This document shows, in pieces, positions 1-12,413 of a DNA stretch of 64,000 bases. Made by a program: the position numbers and the translations under genes. This stretch comes from Celoporthe dispersa. Taxonomy: Eukaryota > Ascomycota > Sordariomycetes > Diaporthales > Cryphonectriaceae. The first letter of the stretch is position 1. Each line of letters starts with the position of its first letter. Below the pieces are notes generated by a model that made no database searches, was not told the origin of the DNA, and saw only the letters and a program-made list of their open reading frames with translations. The DNA is taken from contig WAID01000018.1 in NCBI GenBank assembly GCA_016584495.1, forward strand, positions 62,001-126,000, read 5' to 3'.

Positions 1-400
1 GGGTTGCGGACTGGACCTCCAGTGTAGCAGCGGTCAGAGCAGGCTGCTGCTCCCCAGATTGCCCAGTGGTCGAGACAGCTTGCTCAGAAATCAGAACTGG
101 AGACTCTGGGGGATCTGTTTCGAGAGATTGCGCTGCTGTAGTATCGCGAGTTGAAATCTGAGAAGAGTGGGCCAAGTAGATAGAGTCTTGTGTGTTAGGT
201 CTGTGAAGTTCGCTCTCATTCTCTGGACGGAGACTGTCTCGATTTGTCTCAATATCCTCTCCTTCGTGGTCCGCATGCACTTGATGCATCGAAGTCTGTG
301 ATTGAATTGGCACTGAAGAGGCAAGCCCGTAAAGCGTTCCGTCGGGTGATGTGGATGTGTACTGATTATTTCCCTTCGAGGTCATTTTGAATTCATCCAT
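1..400 (-). CDS. Partial protein of unknown function, disordered N-terminus (runs off left edge)
   Basis: Reading the minus strand from the ATG at 400-398, the frame stays open for 133 codons to the window edge, so only the N-terminus is visible. It begins MDEFKMTSKGNNQY and is rich in Ser, Thr, Gln, Glu and Pro, with no membrane segment, signal peptide or Cys cluster. This composition is typical of the disordered leader of a fungal membrane or regulatory protein, but no family is recognisable. The long uninterrupted frame and the ATG support a real gene. An intron inside the visible part cannot be excluded. Confidence 0.5.
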   Translation of the reverse strand, partial: MDEFKMTSKGNNQYTSTSPDGTLYGLASSVPIQSQTSMHQVHADHEGEDIETNRDSLRPENESELHRPNTQDSIYLAHSSQISTRDTTAAQSLETDPPESPVLISEQAVSTTGQSGEQQPALTAATLEVQSAT

Positions 401-2622
401 TGTCTTGTTAAGCACCCGAGAACAGCTTGTAAACGTTGGCCACATAAAAGATTTAGAAGTGGTCGAAAAGAATGTTCAATGAGCTTTAGGGAAGAATTCA
501 TAAAGATAGCTTTACGGCCACACATACAGTGATCTAGCTAGCAGAATCTAGAAGGGCTTGCCTATGGGAAGCTTCGCTATATATTATGAGAAGGGGGCAT
601 GCTACTCCTCTGAAGGTTGTCTCTCCCAAAATGATGCGGGAAGAAGCAAAGGTACGAAAAGTGTTTTCGTCAATGGGGGCCAAAACTCTAATCATCTCTG
701 CTGAGCTAAAATTCTGCTGTGCTATTAGGAGGTTTTATCTAATACCTAAGGGTATGCTGCATTGGAACTATAGAAGAAATGAAACCTACAGCTATTACTG
801 TCTTGGTTCGCTAGGTCAATGGCCAATGATAGGCTGAAAGGCAAGGTTCAGTAACTAGCCTGTTTAGGATAGGGAGAGACATGTTACTATTATTGCATGT
901 TGGGGGTTGTATGCTGTTCCGTGCAGCTACTGCAAGCTGTGTGGTAAGGTATCAGTAGCAGGTGCATCTTGCACCAATATAAATGCTTTCAATATGCTAT
1001 AATACTCTAGAGCTGAGACAATTCATACAGATTGGGGTCCAGAGTACCACCACTGGGATCAGCAGCCCCCAAATGATCGACTTTTCGTTTCATTACTTCT
1101 GGCTCAGGCTCTGGGCAGGAAGAATGTTTTTAGAGAGAAGAACTGTTCGTTTCAATGCTAGTCAAAGCCAGGTAACCCCACCTAATATTTTCAATCATTG
1201 AAAACAAGTTGTGTTCCCTCTTAGAAGCTAGCATCAAAATCCAGGATATGAACAACCTTGGGCCGCGCTACCGTCCAAGATGTGGACTCAAGGGACGATA
1301 TCCTCCATCTCACACGGTGTGAAAACGTTTATCCCATCTATACCACTTTCGATGCGACCCAATGCGGTCGCATTACTACATGCAGACACTATTGTTCGCA
1401 GCCAGCCTGAAGTCATGCTCAATCAAAGGTCGCATTGTGATTACAATAAGCCGTTGACACATCATATTATCTTTACTCCCCAACATGAAGCCGGTGGTGG
1501 TGGTGATGATCGACATTGAATGCAACCAACCATAACTAGAAGCTTTTTGTGAAGTTAGTCTCATTACTGTCCCTAAATCTTGGGGCCGAAAGTGCCTGCT
1601 GTGCTTCGCGCGACCCACCTCAGCCTTATAAGAACTTAGGAGCCCTTGTATCTGGCGATATTGCTTTTTTGCAAACGCTTCGCGAGGATTCTGGGTGATA
1701 TTGTGGTAGTTCAGGCTGACGCGTGGCATTCGTGTTCGAGATAAGAACAAGGGCGGGAAAGCTTCATCCAACTCATGCAAGCGCTTTCTAAAAAGCACAC
1801 TACTCACTTTACCTATGCACTCGATGGCTACCATGTCTGGCCTTCGATGCTGAAGGTGTGTAGATGTTGCATCTGAGTCTGCACTATCGGTCGACGAACA
1901 ATGAATCCGATTACCCTAGCCTAGTGTGCCCTATATCTACTAGGAGGAGATATATGTATATATATAGGTGATATGCACGCTCTTCTATAAACTTCAAGTA
2001 AAACAAACAGGCAAGCAAGCGATCCAAATGGATAGATGGATAGTGTTATAATGTTGTACGCGGAGCATTTTGTACGTGTGACTACGAGGACTTTTTTGAT
2101 CCGCGGTGGATCGATTGATGCTGTTGGCCTGAAAGGTATTCTTATCTCCTAATATCTTTTTACGAGCTTATTGCTTTCTTTATCCATAGATCCTTTTTTA
2201 TAAATCCTTTTCTGCGATTCTGTCAGTCCATTCTAGGCTGGCTAATCTTAATTTCAACCCTGAGTTTTATAGACATCTTTGGATATTGAGTTTTGTTTCT
2301 AAGCTTCCAGCTCCGCTGTTCCGTATAACTTGTATCGTAATCTACATGTTGGAATGTTGGATGGTGTATAACATTAGGCATAAGCCCTACAAAATTTTAG
2401 GGTGGAGGATTACCCCCATGGGGACCCCAGACCTTAATGCCCGGCAATCGATCGAAGGGGGTGGGGGTCAGACTCGCTAGAGAGGGAATTAAGGGGGCTG
2501 TTCCCGGTATTTCTACCGACTGATAGACCTGATAGCAAATTTCCCAACTCCAACTCAGCGACTTGGTCTAATCATCGGCAATCTAAAGAGCTGTCGCCGT
2601 CGTTGGCATTCTGCCAGACAGT
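401..2622. other. Gene-poor spacer
   Basis: AT-rich sequence with only short unsupported open frames. The largest is 152 codons on the minus strand at 1376-1834. It has no recognisable domain and poor composition. AT-alternating stretches occur at 1950-1975. The last 100 bases or so should hold the promoter of the regulator starting at 2623. Confidence 0.5.
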
Positions 2623-5500
2623 ATGCGCCCGGACGACACGCGCCTCGACGGCATGCGCTCCTCAGCTGAAACCGAGTCTGTTCATAACCAACCAGACGGC
2701 AATTCGCGTCCGACTAAAGTGCCCGAGAAACGCAAGCGGAGCATAGTAAAGTCCCCCTCACGGCCCTGGTTCAGTTCGCTGCATAAGTCTGATCGCTAAC
2801 ACCTAGATTGACATTGCCCGTAGCGAGCATGCGACCGATGCCATCGAAGCGCGTGCAGAGTAAGTAGAGCTTTCTGCGCTTCTGTTTCTATGTCTTTGTG
2901 TTCTTCTGTATTTCAGCAGCTGCGAGTCAAGCTAACTTTCGCAGTGCTCCCCGGGAATTGATGGTGTTACCTGTGGACGCTGTGAGGACCAAGGCCTCAA
3001 ATGCACCTACGATCGACAGGTCCGGAGACGAGGCGTGAGTACAATCTCTTGCCGATTGTTGAATCTCCCTCAGCAGCTGACCCTTATACCAGCCTCCTGC
3101 TCGGATGGGGCGTCGCGCACCCAACACACGGTCAAGAGCTGCAACCGACGTCCAGAGGGATGCCCTGACCGACACCCAAACGGAATTCCGGCCGGATAAC
3201 CCTTTAACCACGCAAAATGCAGCTCCCAGCGCGGCTTCTGTGGCCTCGAAAAGCCCTCCCAGACCCAACGATTCAAGCGTCATCCAGAATCAGCCCACGC
3301 CTGCTCTCGGTCCATATTCAACCATCGAGCACATCATCACGCCTGACGAAATTCACAGCCTGATCAACTTGTTCTATTGCTCAGTTTATCCCATGTAAAT
3401 TGCTGCTCCTTTGGTAATCGACCATGAGGCCATCTTTGACACACGCACAGACGGCCGTACTTCTACTGGCCCTCCTTTTATGCCGACATTCGTCAGCAGC
3501 TATATCGATCTAACTGGGGCTGTTTTGTCGTGACGATGGGCATCTGCGCCCTTATGGCTGGCCGGCTCTACAATGGTGCCGACATCCCTCCTGATCTCCA
3601 TTCCATTCGCGCGAAAGCTGTTTCACTCTCATCTGAGTGCTATGCAGCTGTAGTAAATGCCTTCCCAAGCGACATTACGGAGATTATGGACTACTGCCAA
3701 GCCATGAAAGCATATGCAATGCTGGCATCAGTGGCTCTCCAAAACGGAGACCTGAAAAGAGTCGTGGCACACCTCGGTGACTACGTCTCCCTCGCATCGA
3801 TGCACTCCATGCATAATGAGTCTAGCTGGCCGGCTGATTTGAACGAGAGACAAAAGCAGGAGAGGCGAAGACTGGTGAGCATTCCTTTGTCTAGAAAGTT
3901 ACGAAAATACTACTGACTAGGACTTCCAGATATGGGGCGTCTACCAGCAAGACCAGTACATTTCTCTAACCTTTGGCGTGCTACCTCGGCAACGTCAGGC
4001 GGAGCTCTCGGTGAAATATCCCGCCGAAGTGTTCATTGACGATGATATCACTCCATCTAGAGTCCATCTCAGACCAGAGAAGATTTCATTTCTGCGCGGT
4101 TGGAACTTCTGCACAGACATCTATCGTCTGTGTGAAAACATGGTGGGCGTCAACAAGATGAGACAGGAGACTTCTTCAGAAGACGCAGGGCACACTATCA
4201 GCTCGTTTCTGACACGTAGCAATCCAAACAAGCATCTTGCGCACGACAGCCTCCATCTGATCACCAAGCTGTATGAGGACTTGCCACAGGAGCTCAAGAC
4301 GGTGAACACGACAACAGGAGAACTACGGACAGACCACTATAATTTTGTTGGTATGATTTGCTGAATCCTGATTTTCAGCGAGGCCATGTTCTAATGAAAT
4401 TTCAATACAACAGCTGCCAATATTCTCTTCACGACACACCATCTCAAAATGCGCCTAGTTGGATCTGACAAGTCGGCTGTCCACCGCCTGTGTGCTATCG
4501 CCAGCGAGCTCCTTGATGAACTAGGAACGGCGCCACCGGAAATTTTCCAGACATCGAGCACCGGCTCGGTAGGGTTTACCAGTCCCAATCCCGAAACAAA
4601 AAGTATTATCTCTCTAATCGTGTTGACAAATATAGCTCTGCCATCTGGCTCACGTCGGACGGATACTTGGCAACGCAATCAAAAGCCCCATCTCGGCCTG
4701 GACCTATTTGCAGGTTCGCAATATCTTGCTTGTCCTTGCCAACTTCCTCGAAAAGATTGAGGCGTCACGAGGGCCTACGCCCGACCTCGCACCGAAACTG
4801 CGCGCACAAATAAGTCGCATCGACCGGGTTATGCAACAGACGACCCAGGAGCCTTTGCTAGATTCGGGGCTACACTCGATGAGCCGAACCCTACTTCTAA
4901 ACTCCGCAGAAGCACGAGCGCCTGCCTCGCAGAACAGTCCAAGTGTGAGAAACTCTTTCTAGAATGAATTTTTTTTTTTGCCACACAAACTATTGACAGC
5001 TTGTTTCCAGGGCCAGCAACCGCCACTGTCCCAGTCCGCGAATAACAGCGGTGGTAGCCCAAGCCAAATCGGCCTAGTCTCACCCCAGCCATCGCAGCAG
5101 CAAGAAATGATGCAGTACCCATCCACACTCATCCAGACTACTACTGCCTTCCCCACTGTTGGTCACCAGGGACCACGGTTCAACAGCCAGATTGCTGACC
5201 TGAACCAAAACCAACACCCACACCCACCCCCCACCCAGCAGCAGCAGCCTGCCATCATGCCTAACCCCAGTCACCCGCACAGTATCTTTTTCTCTACCTG
5301 GGCAAGGAAACCTTCTCCCTACGGACTTCTTCAACGACTGGCCGATATTGTCAAGATACACTGACATTTTCGAGCCTCATAGCGACCTGCACTCGCTCAA
5401 CGGGGCACCACCACCGACTGCACCAGGAGGAGCTACAACTCTGGCTTCAACAGAATATGGAGGATCAAACGAGCAGATAGTTATACAGAATGGTTTATAG
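2623..5500 (+). CDS. Zn2Cys6 transcription factor
   Basis: Nine exons can be traced: 2623-2745, 2824-2859, 2945-3034, 3093-3394, 3451-3874, 3930-4350, 4414-4568, 4636-4944 and 5011-5500. After a basic leader (KRKRS) the DNA-binding cluster is C-x2-C-x6-C-x8-C-x2-C-x6-C (CDRC, then CSPG, CGRC and a final C at QGLKC). It is assembled from three exons, one of only 36 bases. A fungal_trans-like middle region follows (YPIRPYFYWPSFYADIRQQL and onward), then a Q/P-rich tail. In the last exon the frame must change by one base near the C-run at 5233-5238 to reach the tail LPTDFFNDWPILSRY and a stop at 5498-5500. Read without the change, it ends at 5364. Its position beside the catabolic genes suggests it controls them; this is inference. 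Confidence 0.85.
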
Positions 5501-5618
5501 GTCTCTCATGACGTATTTGTTCGAATATTTATGCTTTTACAATCCATAAAGAAAAGAAATTATTCTATTCATGGCATGCATGACCTATGACGTCGTTTCC
5601 ATCATAATCCAGATACTC

Positions 5619-6680
5619 CTATTTGGCCTTCCCCTTAAGACTGTCGATGATGCACACGGCGACATCTTCAGCTGTTGTGCCTCTGCTCCGGTGCTCTGGC
5701 CGCTCCTGGCCCAGGACGGTGTCGTGCGCAATCGTGGTGTACACCTCGGCAATTCGCTTAAACACATCCGCGCCCTCCGTGCCTTTCACATTGTCCCACC
5801 CGCCGTCCTCGCCGAAACACCGCCCAATCTCCCACATCTCGTCCACCCACCGGCCCGCCTTGGGCGGGATCTCCGTCACCATTCGCGTGGTGCTCTTCTG
5901 CAGGGCCGGCTGGAAGTGCTCCAGCTGCCGCTGCAGCTCGTCGTACACGCCCAGCGCCTTGGCCGTGCTGAACGACTGCAGCGACAGCGCAATCAGGCCC
6001 TTGATCAATGAGCCGAAGCAGCACTTGAGCCCGCTGGCCTTGCCGACCTCAGGGCCCATGTAGGTCATGTTGAGGACCTGGGCGAGGTGCGTGTCAGGCA
6101 GCGGCTCGGCACAACCAGAAATGGGAACCGCCGGGCGCTTCCAGCCTGTGCCTGGCTCCTGGGACTCATCGACCTTGCCGTCGCCCTCTCCACCTAGGAA
6201 ACCGGGCGGTCCGCCCAGGATGCCACCGTCGACATAGGTTATGTGAGGGGCCTTTTTGTTCACCATGTTGGCCGTCTTAAGCGACGTCCCCGGGCTGGTG
6301 GCATTCAGGTCGAGGTAGTAGAGGGTCTTCTTGGTGCCTCTGTCGCCGGGAACAGCAGAGGCAAAGCGCTCTGCTACGTGGTAAGAATCACGCGGAGGCA
6401 CGATAGAAAGGAAGTAATCGGCCTGGGTGACAAGCTCCTCATCGCTGCTGAGTAAAGTGATGTTGGCCATGGCTGCGCGCCTCTGAGTGTACTCACTGGT
6501 AATGCGGTCAGCTGCAGTTCATGACGTATATTCTTTTCTTTTCTTTCTAAGAGTCTTATCCTCGTACCTCCGCCCCGTGATGTTGGTCAGAACGGTATAT
6601 CCATGGGCATCAAGGAGCTTGGCGATGCCCACGCCCATATCTCCAATGGAGAAGATGCCAATCTTTGCCTTCGGTGCCAT
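5619..6680 (-). CDS. 6-phosphogluconate dehydrogenase-like NAD(P)-binding oxidoreductase
   Basis: Two exons (6680-6568 and 6495-5619) give 329 residues. The intron is phase 2 and joins GRS-EYTQRRAAM. The N-terminus has a Rossmann start, KIGIFSIGDMGVGIAKLL, then the family pattern SIVPPRD around residue 85 and DLNATSPGTS around 110. The second half (GGPPGF, then SGLKCCFGSLIKG) matches the phosphogluconate dehydrogenase-like C-terminal domain known as DUF1932. Family knowledge suggests oxidation of a beta-hydroxy acid; the substrate is unknown. The gene is convergent with the upstream regulator, and its start lies about 950 bases from the divergent dioxygenase gene at 7628. A role in the local catabolic pathway is inferred. 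Confidence 0.85.
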
Positions 6681-7627
6681 GGTGAATGATGTTTGTGTTA
6701 CAGCAATGTCTAGTGCAAACTCGGGTAGAGAGACATTCAATGTATCAAGCTGAAGAAACGTAAATAGAGCTATGTACCAAAGTATTTTTGAAAATTCACT
6801 TCGCATAGAAGTTGTCAGTTCGTAGCATGTTTGTCTATCTCGGTTTTGGTTTTTTTACCAGGGCAGTTTAGCCGTCCAACCTGCAGAGATCGTCACTAAT
6901 GCGGTGCTTATTAGTAGTTCGGACGTCTCTCCACCTGCAAGGACGTTGGTTACGTCGAAGCTCGTTGATCATCCATCAGAATTAGAGCATGTGAACTCTT
7001 GAAATGCTAACAAGACTCGGTCAATTGAGAACCTGCAGAAGGTTGCAGTGCCGAGATTTACCGTGGGTCCAGAACTGGTGGATCCACCCCAGGATCCATT
7101 CAGAGTTTCGCCGAAAAAGGCAGTTTATAGTTGTGCCGTAAGTCTCCACCTTTACCAACACACAACTACAGCTGGAGGATCGGCGAAATACGATCGGTTG
7201 AATACAACAGTATCACATCCACAGGTTTTTCTCATCCCGGATGCCCGGCATCTATTGTCTTATCGACACCCGCTGCACGCGGCGGGAAATTCTCTGCCCG
7301 TCTGTCCGAATGATGTAGTTGCCCCCCCGCAGCAGGGCTACAACATACGATCCCCGTGCCATAAGGCTGCTACGCGCCGAGGGCGGCTAATCTGCCTTAC
7401 TGAACAAACGGCCTCCTTCTTTGCTACTCTTTCTGTCGATGTCATGAGACTGCGTGTTTTACTTTCTGTTTTTTTTTTCTCTCTGTTGGCTGCAGTCGTG
7501 GTTTTTTTTTTTTTTTTAAAAAAAAGCTCATTTCGAGACCAGACCTGGTATCACAACAATCAATCTTTACAAACTCGACAACCGCAAAGATCAATCAGAA
7601 TCTACACAACACACAACAAAAGTCAAC
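6681..7627. promoter_or_regulatory. Divergent promoter region (dehydrogenase / dioxygenase)
   Basis: Lies between the starts of the dehydrogenase (minus) and the dioxygenase (plus). It carries a long T-tract followed by an A-tract at about 7501-7526, roughly 100 bases before the dioxygenase ATG, and a CA-rich leader directly before that ATG. Poly(dA:dT) tracts of this type usually mark nucleosome-poor fungal promoters. Confidence 0.5.
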
Positions 7628-8938
7628 ATGACTACTCAAACTATTTCCCAAACCAAGACTAATAATGCCTCGATGAAGCTTGCTTCTGAGGACAGAAATG
7701 TAAGAAAATCTAATGACCACACGCTCTCTGATACGATTGAACGCTTATATTACAACTACAGTCTCCTGACTGGCTTGTGGAGTTCCAAACCAAGGGTTGG
7801 ACAGTGGTTCGTAGCGCCATTCCTAGAGATAAGGCTCTCGAGTATGCCGAGAAAGGTTACCAGTGGCTTGAGAGCTGGAACTTGGGGTTCGACCGTAACG
7901 ATCCTTCCAAGAGGGACGCTGCCTACCTCCCGTGGAACACTCGTGGCGGCCTATACAATCTGTGAGTCAAACTATAGCTCCGCCTCCCCCTTTCCTCTTC
8001 CTATGGCATAGTAATAATATTGTGACAAGGTACGGAATCGGCCACGAACAGTTTGTTTGGGACTTGAAGAGCGAGCCTGGCCTGGTCGACAAGTTTGAGC
8101 AGGTCTGGAGAACCAAGGAGCTACTGGTGTCATATGGTGAGTTGCATTTTTCTTGTATTAGTTGTCCTTTTAAAGATTCTGATTTTTTTTAGATGGCCTG
8201 AATCTGTCTCTCCCCAATGCGAAATGCCCCAAGACCGACGCCCTCTTCAAACCTTGGTCACACGTCGACCAATCCCCGCTGCGGACGGGCTTCGAATGCG
8301 CTCAAGGAATCCTGAACCTGCTGTCGAACGGCCCCGAAGACGGTGGTTTGATGGTTCTTGACGGCTCAAGTCACTACTATACTGAGCTCTGGAAGCACTT
8401 TGACCACAAGAAGGGCCCAAATGGCTGGAATGAGCGGGCATGGCAGGATGTGGATGAGGAGATGTGCGCTTGGCTTATCGAGAAAGGCTGCAAGTGGGTG
8501 AAGATTTGCGCCGAGCCTGGGGACCTAATGCTTTGGGACTCGGTAAAAGTGGCCTTCAATATTCCTCGTGGTTATTATCAGCAGGCTGACTTTTGACAGA
8601 GATGTGTCCACTATGGCGCGGCTCCGCGGTCAACAAGCCCTCGCTTTGCTGCCTGTACGTCAAATCTGTCATGGAAAAAAGAAAACGACAGTAGAAACTA
8701 ACCATATTCAGACGTCTGCTACAAGCCGAAGTCCTCAATTCCCGAGGACCTTCAACAGGTACTCAAGGAAGCTTTTGCCAACAAGCAGGGCACCACGCAC
8801 GACCCTTCGACCCTCCGCGTTAAGAGCCGCTATCCGCCAAAGGACCACCCCACGTACGAGGAGGCTCTCAAGAGGCCTCTTCAAGAGCCTGTGCTTTCGG
8901 CTCGTGGTCGGCAGTTGGCTAGTATTGACCCGTACTAA
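7628..8938 (+). CDS. Phytanoyl-CoA dioxygenase-like Fe(II)/2-oxoglutarate oxygenase
   Basis: Six exons (7628-7699, 7762-7961, 8030-8136, 8193-8542, 8600-8654, 8712-8938) join in frame to 336 residues. The iron ligands are visible: H-x-D in WSHVDQSP near residue 146 and the distal His in RCVHYGAAP. The Arg in SPRFAAYVCYKP that follows fits the 2-oxoglutarate-binding arginine of the PhyH family. The protein has no signal peptide and is probably cytosolic or peroxisomal; it ends SIDPY. Known members hydroxylate or oxidatively cleave carboxylic acids. Here it sits among aldolase and hydrolase genes, which suggests it prepares a substrate for carbon-carbon cleavage (inference). Confidence 0.85.
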
Positions 8939-9469
8939 AAGGTCAACCTTGATGACTTGATGGCAATTACCAGATATTACCAAGTCTGATATGCTTCCTG
9001 ATAAATCGGGTATTAGAAAGGATACACGCGGGATTTTGGATAGCTTTTCAGATTAATATCACCAAGAAAACATTTTCCTTGGTTGAGTGCATTTGTATAA
9101 AATCGTAATAACTTTAACGAGTCAAGAATGAAAGAAAAATAAGTACACAACAAAGAAAAGTAGTTTGCGGCACAGCAAATTATTTCCATAGCCCGACTGA
9201 TAATTAAGCCAAATATCTAGTTGATATCAATATGGAGAGAAAGAAATAAGTCAGATGTCTTTCGTTCACTCATATAGAAAATATCCCCCTTTTTTTTTCT
9301 TCCAAGAATACATTTAATAAGGCTCCAATTTGTTAAAATCTCCTAAAATCTCCCATTCACTTCTGAAATTAAAAAAGATATATGCAAATAAAGCATATAT
9401 GCAGAATGAGTAAATTCAAATCTTGTTTAGATCTGTTAATTGCTTGGATCTGTTAACTAAACTTCTGGT
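8939..9469. other. Convergent 3' spacer
   Basis: AT-rich tail-to-tail spacer between the dioxygenase and the hydrolase gene. No coding potential was seen. Expected to hold both 3' untranslated regions. Confidence 0.5.
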
Positions 9470-10541
9470 TCAGTTCTCAACAACAAACTTGTTCCGGATC
9501 TTGCCAATTTGGGTAACCTCAATTTCGACCACATCGCCATCCTGCAAAAACTTGGGGCCGCCTTCCAGGAAAGAACCAACACCTGACGGCGTGCCCGTCA
9601 TCACTACGGCGCCCCTGCGCAACCTCCGTCCTTGGCTCAGGTACTGGATAATATACGACACGTCAAAGATTAAGTCATCCACGCCCGACTCCTGGCGCTT
9701 CTCGCCGTTGACGTGCGTCCGCAGGGTCAGCTTGGCCGGGTCGGAGATCACTTTGGACGAGACCAGGACGGGTCCCATGGGGGCAAACTTGTCAAACGAC
9801 TTGGCGTAGTTGGACTGGCCGCCAGGGCCGCGCTTGGGGTCCTGCCATATCCGGCTAGACAAGTCGTTGCCGACGGTGTAGCCGAGCACGGTGTCGAGAA
9901 CGTTGGTTCCCGGGGCTACATTCTTCACGTCCTTGCCCATGACAAAGACGAGTTCGCCCTAGACAGGAAGCTGTTGGTGGGAAATTGCACTGCACGACTC
10001 TTGGTGTGAAGCAAAGCATAGGGCAGACAAACCTCGTAGTCCACCTCCTCAGCTGCCGGGTGTATCGGGACGTCCTCGTATGGGCCGGCCAGAGCATCTT
10101 TGGGGAAGCGTCAGTCAATCCGTAACAAAGATTTGCAAGGCCTCATGTTGTCCACGAATATCACTCACCAGGATATTTGACGAAGGTTTTCGGGTAGCGT
10201 GGAATCTCCTAAATGATACAGTCAGCTCCTATGTAATGCTGAGAATGATGGCATGGTCGGTATGCACTTACACTCCCTGACTCCCGGGCGTGCTTTCCAT
10301 AGTTCAAGCCCACGCCATAGATGAACGGCACATCCACCAGCGGGCAGAGGACCTCCCTGACGGTGGCCTTTTCACCAGAAAGTTTGAGGTTGTCATCCCA
10401 TGGTGATTCGCCAGTGTACACGTCGACTTCAAGACCTTCCAGGGGCTTGTCCCAAGGGTGAGCCTTTGGTAGTTCGCCAAAATTTGTGGCACCGGTCGTG
10501 CTGACAAAGCGGATGAGACGCTCGAACCTGGGAGAAGCCAT
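9470..10541 (-). CDS. Fumarylacetoacetate hydrolase-family protein
   Basis: Four exons (10541-10272, 10208-10169, 10097-10033, 9958-9470) give 287 residues beginning MASPRFERLIRFV. Family hallmarks are in order: YGVGLNYGKHARE near residue 80, acidic metal ligands in EEVDYEGELVFVMGKD, GYTVGNDLSSR, and MTGTPSGVG before a short beta-rich end. These place it in the FAH / 2-hydroxyhepta-2,4-diene-1,7-dioate isomerase group. Its members hydrolyse, isomerise or decarboxylate 2-oxo acids using a divalent metal. It is divergent from the class II aldolase at 11349, and both probably act on successive intermediates. An open frame continues upstream to 11102 but looks like 5' leader. Confidence 0.88.
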
Positions 10542-11348
10542 GATGGTGCGTGGTGTTCGAAAACAGGTGCAGCTTGATGGTTTTTTGTCAGATTTGCTGT
10601 TTTGGTGCTGTCTTTTCTGGGTGCTATGTGAGTGGTGGCAGATGCACCATCTAGCCTTTATAACGAAGAGGAGCAACACCACCAACGACAAGCACCGTGA
10701 CCGGAGAGGCTTGGATAATAGGGAAGCTATAGAAGCTGCGATGAAGGCCGTCATCGCTGGGGAAGCAAGGCTTCTCTGGGTCCAATACCATAAGAAAAAT
10801 GTTGCCACCAGAAAAGGGTAGAATCGTGTCCAGATTAACCGATCCGTCAATGTAAGTACGTTCGTGGAGTAAATGTTCCTGGGAGAAATGTAGCCTAGAT
10901 TCGTGGTGGTTAGGGCGACCCACGGCACATCGGCACAACACCGACGCCAGAGCATTAGCAAAGAAACGCCGAAAGGCGTTAGTCGGAGCTGACCCCGTAA
11001 CTCCATCCCGAATAGGATACGAGTGTCAGGACGAAACCATCTGGGCGTTCGAGTTTTGGACGGACGAACAAAAAGGTTATACGATTGGCCGACGATAAGC
11101 ATTATCTTGCATCATACGCATAGCACGGCATGCGTGATCTACCATCCCTCATCGAGACAGACTACCTAAATAAAGATACAATCTTCGTTCTCCAGTAACA
11201 GATACCTCCTTACTAGTCAATACATCTACCCTCCACTTAGGCCTTAAAGTCTCTGTTGTCTCAAGTCAAATAGCTGTATTCAATTACATCTCAGTATCAC
11301 TCTGAATAAACACTTCTCTTATTTCTTTGTCATCTCATCTTCATTATC
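10542..11348. promoter_or_regulatory. Divergent promoter region (FAH-family / class II aldolase)
   Basis: About 800 bases between two head-to-head starts. The last 150 bases before the aldolase ATG are CT- and AT-rich, as in strong fungal promoters. No operator could be assigned. Confidence 0.45.
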
Positions 11349-12413
11349 ATGGCCCCTGCTGCAACTGTCCTGGCCCACGAGGAAGGGTCCAATGCCCTCA
11401 CGGGTGCCATCGGCAAGACCAAGAGCGGCAAGAAGCTCAATATCCGCTCGTACCCCAAGTTCGAGACGCTCGTTGAGGAGAGGCAGTACCGGATGCAGCA
11501 CCTCGCCGCCGTCTTTCGGGTGTTTGCCGATCGCGGCTTCGACGAGGGCGTCGCCGGTCATGTGTCCGTCCGGGATCCCATTCTGACAGACCACTTCTGT
11601 AAGTGAAAAGCTGTGTCTCAACAAAATAGATGTCCGATACAACGAGCAACAAGCCATTGGCTGTTATGCTGCCTCTGACTAAAAAGCGCCACAACAATAC
11701 TCTTCTTCCACTAACTGCCCAGGGCTTAACCCCCTGTCTATGCACTTCTCGCAGATCTGCGTCAAGGATCTTGTCCTTGTCAACGAGGCCGGCGAAGTCG
11801 TCGAGGGCGACGAGACCATCAACGCGGCCGCGTTTGCCATCCACTCGGAGATCCACAAGGCGCGGCCGGACGTGCATGCGGCGTGTCACGCGCACTCTGT
11901 GCACGGCAAGGCCTTCAGCGCGTTTGGCCGCGAGCTGGACATGATCACCCAGGACTCGCTGCGCTTCTACAAGAGCCATGCCGTGTATGACCAGTTTGGT
12001 GGTGTCGTCCTGGATCGTGAGGAAGGACGGAGGATTGCCAAGGCCTTGGGCAATGGGAAAGCTGCCATTCTCCAGAACCACGGACTTTTGACGGTACGCC
12101 AGCCCCATATGTCTTTCTGTTTTCGAAACTGAGCCACCTTTAATCATTGAAAGCCTACTGACCTAAATAGGTCGGCCAAAGTGTCGATGAGGCGGCGTTC
12201 TGGTTCATTAGCCTAGACAAGACATGCCATGCGCAGCTTCTTGTTGACGCCGCCGAAAATGGCAGCGTACACAAGAAAATCATCATCAGCGACGAGGAGG
12301 CAGCCTTTACGCATGCACAGATCGGGACGCCTGAGAAGGGCTGGCTCAGCTTCCAGCCGTATTTTGACGAGCAGCTAGCCAAGACGAACGGGAGCTTCCT
12401 CAGGGCAAAATAA
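11349..12413 (+). CDS. Class II aldolase / adducin-family protein
   Basis: Three exons (11349-11598, 11723-12093, 12171-12413) give 287 residues. The fold signatures are EGVAGHVSVRDP (the family's G-H-x-S substrate loop), WINP-like WLNPLSMHFSQI, the acidic residue region DETINAAAFAIHSEIHKARPD, and the zinc-binding H-A-H of CHAHSVHGKAFSAF. A later His lies in ILQNHGLLTVGQSVDEAAFW. Known members cleave phosphorylated or free hydroxy acids and sugars, or epimerise them, using zinc. The intact zinc ligands argue for an enzyme, not an adducin-like structural protein. It is divergent from the FAH-family gene and near the RraA-like aldolase, which suggests a shared breakdown route. Confidence 0.88.

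Noticed and set aside
1376..1834. 152-codon minus-strand frame
   Set aside because: No motif, no promoter features, and poly-Thr/Ile stretches from simple sequence. Support is too weak to call a gene.
10209..11102. 297-codon minus-strand frame
   Set aside because: It includes the first FAH-family exon but also upstream leader and reads through an intron. The spliced model from 10541 fits the family.
11437..12147. 236-codon minus-strand frame
   Set aside because: Antisense to the class II aldolase, with Arg-rich composition and no motif.
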